Shown here piece by piece: positions 60,755-64,000 of a stretch of 64,000 bases of DNA. Each line of letters opens with the position of its first letter. The first letter of the stretch is position 1. Under the pieces are notes generated by a model that saw only the letters and a program-made list of their open reading frames with translations, had not been told where the DNA came from and searched no databases. Source of the stretch: Cerioporus squamosus (Eukaryota; Basidiomycota; Agaricomycetes; Polyporales; Polyporaceae); the NCBI GenBank assembly GCA_022592435.1, contig JABYQS010000006.1, positions 248,001 through 312,000 on the forward strand, given 5' to 3'. The position numbers and the translations under genes were made by a program.

Positions 60755-63316
60755 CTACGGGCGCGCGTCCTCTATCCGCTTCGCTGCTGGCGCAGGATCC
60801 GGGGAGTCGCTGGGCGGGTGGTTGTGCTCGACGCTCTCTAGTGGTGGGGGTGCACTGCGCTCGGGGCTGTTCTCCTCTAACCACCTATCCATCGCGTCCT
60901 TGCGGTTGGCGAATGGTCGAGGACCGAGCAAGGCGATCATATCCTCGCTGTACAACGACGTCAGTGACTGCGGCTACTCGCAGATTGAGCGTAGAGACAT
61001 ACCGAGTGATGACTTCCTTCTCTAAGAGTAGCTTTGCGACCTTCTCTACATCCTCCTTGTGCGCGCTCAGGAGCTCGGTTGTCCGGCGGTGGGCAGTACT
61101 GGAGGCGAACATGTAAGCCGATAACTAGAAGTAGCATAGAAAGCAACACGTACACAATCATCTTCCGGACTTCCGCGTCGAGCATCTCAGCGGTCTTCTC
61201 GCTGAAAGGCTTGACCAGGGACTCCTGCGTCGCATTTGCACCGCCATAGCTGACGGGACCGACAACGTCGTTCATGCCGTAGTTGGCGACCGCCTCGAAC
61301 GCAATCTTGGTGATCTTCTGCAGGTCATCCTGGGCACCGGTGGTAATGTTTTCATGGCCGAAGAAGATCTCCTCGGAGACACGACCACCGAGAGTCATGC
61401 ATATCCGGTCGAGCATCTGAGGTGTAGAGAGGAGGTACCGGTCGGGAGGGAGGTACTGAAGAACTTACGTCAACGTTGTGCGACAGTCGATAGGACGAGA
61501 GCGGCTTACCTTCGCATAGCCGAGTGCACCAACGCCGCGAGGGATGATGCTGACCTTGAGCAAAGGATCCGCATGCTCAAGGAACCAGCCGCAGATGGCA
61601 TGACCGGCTTCGTGGTATGCAACGGTCTTCTTCTCATCGGGGCTAAGCAGCCTGCTCTTGCGCTCCAAACCGACGATGACACGCTCGATGGCCGCCTCAA
61701 AGTCGTCCTCCGTAACCGCATCGTTGCCGACACGCGCCGCGTGCAACGCCGCCTCGTTACACACGTTCGCGACATCAGCACCAGAGAATCCGGGGGTAAG
61801 CACAGCGAGCTTCTCCGCGAACTTCTCCAGTTCCGGGAGCTTGTCCGAGAGGCGCAGAGGCTTGAGGTGGACCATGAAGATACCCTTCCGTCCGACGACG
61901 TCAGGGCGGTCGATAGCGATGTGACGGTCGAAACGACCCGGACGCATCAACGCGGGGTCGAGAACGTCCGGCCGGTTCGTACCAGCAAGTACGACGACGT
62001 GCTCCTGGGTGCCGAAACCGTCCATCTCGACGAGGAGCTGGTTGAGCGTCTGCTCGCGCTCGTCGTTCCCGCCAAAGCCCTTGCCCTTGCCACGGGCCTT
62101 GCCAATGGCGTCGATTTCATCAATGAAGATGATCGACGGGGCGTTCTTCTTCGCAGTGGCGAACAGATCGCGCACACGGGACGAACCCACACCGACGAAG
62201 AGCTCGACGAACTCGGAGCCGAGACGGAGTAGAAGGGGACGCCGGCTTCACCAGCCGTCGCTTTCGCGAGCAGGGTCTTACCCGTTCCCGGGGGACCAGA
62301 GAGGATGGCACCGCGGGGGATCTTGGCACCAAGTCGCTCGTAACGGGTAGGCTCCTTGAGGAAGGAGACGAACTCCATAATCTCAACCTTGGCCTCGTCC
62401 ATGCCAGCGATATTCTCGAAGCGGACCCTCACGTCGGTCTCGTTGTTGAACATCTTGGCCTTGCTCTTGCCTACGCTGAAGATACCTCCGCCGCTGCCTC
62501 CCGCACCGCCTGCGCGGCGCGAGAGCCAGATCATGATACCAGCGAACAGGAGGGTAGGGCCGAAGCTGACGAGGTAGTTGAATGTGGAGACCTCCTCATG
62601 GTAGGAGACGGGAATGCGTTCGTGAGTGGGAATCCGGAGCTCGTTCTGCGCCTCGTCCAGCTTTCTCTCGAATGCCTCCACCGAGCCGATGGAGAAGTAG
62701 TACTCTCCTCCGCCACCAGCAGCGGCCGGGTACATTGCGCCCGTGGCATTCGAGTGGAGCTTGACACGGACCTTCGAGCGGTTCACCACCGTCAAGCTGT
62801 CGACGAGGCCCTTGTCCAAGAACGCTGTCCGGAACTCCTGCCAGGTAATCTCCTTCGCCGAGGGGTACGAACTCGAGGAGAGAGCGAAGAAGATGGCAGC
62901 CGTCGTGGCAAGGAGCGCAAGCTGATTGGGGTTGAACGGGTTGTTGTTCGGGTTCTCCTGCTTGTTCCGCCTCCCCTCGTTCCTGTTCTCCGAGGAGGAC
63001 TTCTGGTCAGAGGCCGCCTCCTGCCGTGTGTCCTGGCGTTGCTGGTGGTACCGCTGAAAAAGCCCTCCAGACCCTTCAGCGGCTCCTCCTTCTGCTCGGC
63101 ATCCTTCCCCTCGGACTGCTTGTTCTCGACCTGGCCCTCCTTGTCCTTCCCGCTCTCCTCCGGGGTCCTCGAGTCGGTCGGGGGCTTCTGGTCGGGCGTG
63201 GGGTGATTGTCAGACGGCGTAGCGTAGAAGCGTGCAAATCTCGCCGGCGTAAGGGCGGGCGCAGCCCGTCGGCGTGCGAGCGCAGCCGCGCGCTGGCGAA
63301 GGTGGCGAGAAAGCAT
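60755..63316 (-). CDS. yta12: mitochondrial m-AAA protease subunit (Yta12/Afg3-like), with two apparent frameshifts
   Basis: Inner-membrane AAA+ zinc metalloprotease for membrane protein turnover and ribosome assembly. It starts [20 protein letters not shown], an Arg/Ala-rich mitochondrial presequence. Then come a charged linker, a membrane segment ([20 protein letters not shown]), Walker A GPPGTGKT, Walker B IIFIDEID, the second region of homology [19 protein letters not shown], and the zinc site HEAGH. The end is [15 protein letters not shown] and an acidic/proline tail (stop 60755). The frame breaks twice: after LEGFF near 63055, and after PFYSVS near 62220 in the conserved [12 protein letters not shown] block. 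In each case one base appears missing from a short homopolymer (C and G runs). No intron consensus explains either break. A consensus sequencing error is more likely than a pseudogene. Confidence 0.88.
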
Positions 63317-63633
63317 GGAGTAGAGGGAGAAGGAGGGAGAGTGAGGAGGACGAGCTCTGGCGCGACTTCCGTAAATATCGCGGGACGCACCGCGGAATCC
63401 GGATGACTAACTAGCCCCTAGCCTAGGGTTCGCACTTTGTGCCGCACATGATCGTAACCTCCCGCCGCTCCGCCAGTGCTCATCAGCATCGACATATAGT
63501 AGTCAGCCCGGAAACGCGGGATTGGCCTCGTAATCCACAGTAGCCTTAGGACATGTGAGTAGTATTGCTAAGGTACTTGTTTTAACCCTCGGGTGTAGCA
63601 GGAGATGTAAGTATAGTTATTGATGATGCGTCT
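63317..63633. other. m-AAA gene upstream region / phosphatase 3' flank
   Basis: 317 bp between two minus-strand genes. No gene or clear promoter motif recognised. Confidence 0.5.
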
Positions 63634-64000
63634 TCAGTGCTTCATCCGCCCGTCGATGATCGGGTCTGGCCAGGGGACGGTGTAGTTCGCAAAGCAATCG
63701 TACTGGTAGTCGACCTCCGCAATGCGCTCCTTCATACCCTGAACGAACTTGTCTACGGGGCACAGGCCGTCCTTGTTTGCAGTGCAGTGGTTAATGCCGG
63801 TCAAGGGGACGACACCGTCGTTAAGGATGAAACGGATGTAAGATTCCTTGTTGCCAGATTTGTCGGCTGCGGGACAAGACATCACCTGGCCGGTGAGGTG
63901 CGTAGCAAACGGCACAATGCGCGAGCCAACATAAGTCTGAGGGCGAAATGAGTCAGAGAACGTCATTGGATGGGTGTTGCGGACGAACCTGCTTCTTCGG
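63634..64000 (-). CDS. histidine acid phosphatase / phytase-like enzyme, 3' end (partial)
   Basis: C-terminal part of a secreted histidine acid phosphatase-type enzyme. The last exon reads TYVGSRIVPFATHLTGQVMS, CPAADKSGNKESYIRFILND, GVVPLTGINHCTANKDGLCP and VDKFVQGMKERIAEVDYQYD, ending DPIIDGRMKH and TGA (63634-63636). RFILNDGVVPL and the paired cysteines in HCTANKDGLC are typical of the 3-phytase branch. An intron of about 50 nt (donor GTTCGT near 63988, acceptor CCTCAG near 63940) joins it to a preceding exon that runs off the window. The RHGxRxP and HD catalytic motifs lie outside, so activity cannot be judged. Confidence 0.8.
   Translation of the reverse strand, partial: RRSRFVRNTHPMTFSDSFRPQTYVGSRIVPFATHLTGQVMSCPAADKSGNKESYIRFILNDGVVPLTGINHCTANKDGLCPVDKFVQGMKERIAEVDYQYDCFANYTVPWPDPIIDGRMKH

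Noticed and set aside
62120..62386. Intron at the YSVS/GSEF junction of the m-AAA gene
   Set aside because: The two frames abut with no room for an intron and there are no donor or acceptor consensus bases. A missing single base explains the break.

Overview
The window is nuclear DNA of a filamentous basidiomycete, most likely an Agaricomycete of the Polyporales type (inference). Genes are GC-rich and compact, with many 46-90 nt introns using GTRNGT donors and YAG acceptors. The protein set is fungal: Byr4, NRDE2, Vps18, Cgr1, Sec39, Nip7, UreD, an ACS-family transporter, an m-AAA protease, and microsomal P450s. No tRNA, rRNA or CRISPR was found.

Left part (1-30850). An intact byr4 (minus, 1058-3870) is followed by a direct tandem array of a ~13.2 kb unit. 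Unit 1 is 2576-15781, unit 2 is 15782-29174, and unit 3 is a partial copy, 29175 to about 30850. Each unit starts inside byr4, so units 2 and 3 carry byr4 copies with intact promoter and 5' end but no 3' half. Each full unit also holds a decayed relic of the 3' end of nrde2, whose functional copy lies at 31350-35080, plus ~11 kb of gene-poor DNA. That DNA contains an array of ~336-bp repeats with conserved small hairpins (about 5230-6930, copied at 18638-20338), a few open frames of unknown meaning, and TATA-like elements. Unit 2 alone carries a 199-bp MITE-like insertion (17401-17599).

Right part (31350-64000). This is ordinary dense gene space: nrde2 (-), two tandem P450 genes (-), vps18 (+), cgr1 (-), a large unknown coiled-coil protein (+), sec39 (-), nip7 (-) divergent from ureD (+), an anion:cation symporter-type transporter (+), a mitochondrial m-AAA protease (-) with two apparent single-base frameshifts, and the 3' end of a histidine acid phosphatase/phytase-like gene (-). 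The genes are mostly housekeeping (RNA surveillance, ribosome biogenesis, vesicle tethering, mitochondrial quality control). The ureD/transporter pair may belong to nitrogen scavenging and the P450 pair to secondary or xenobiotic metabolism.

The most unusual features are the byr4-anchored tandem amplification, the hairpin repeat array inside it, and a perfect 50-bp foldback between the P450 genes. Exon-intron boundaries were read by eye from consensus sites and frame continuity. Product names rest on remembered family motifs, not on database searches.
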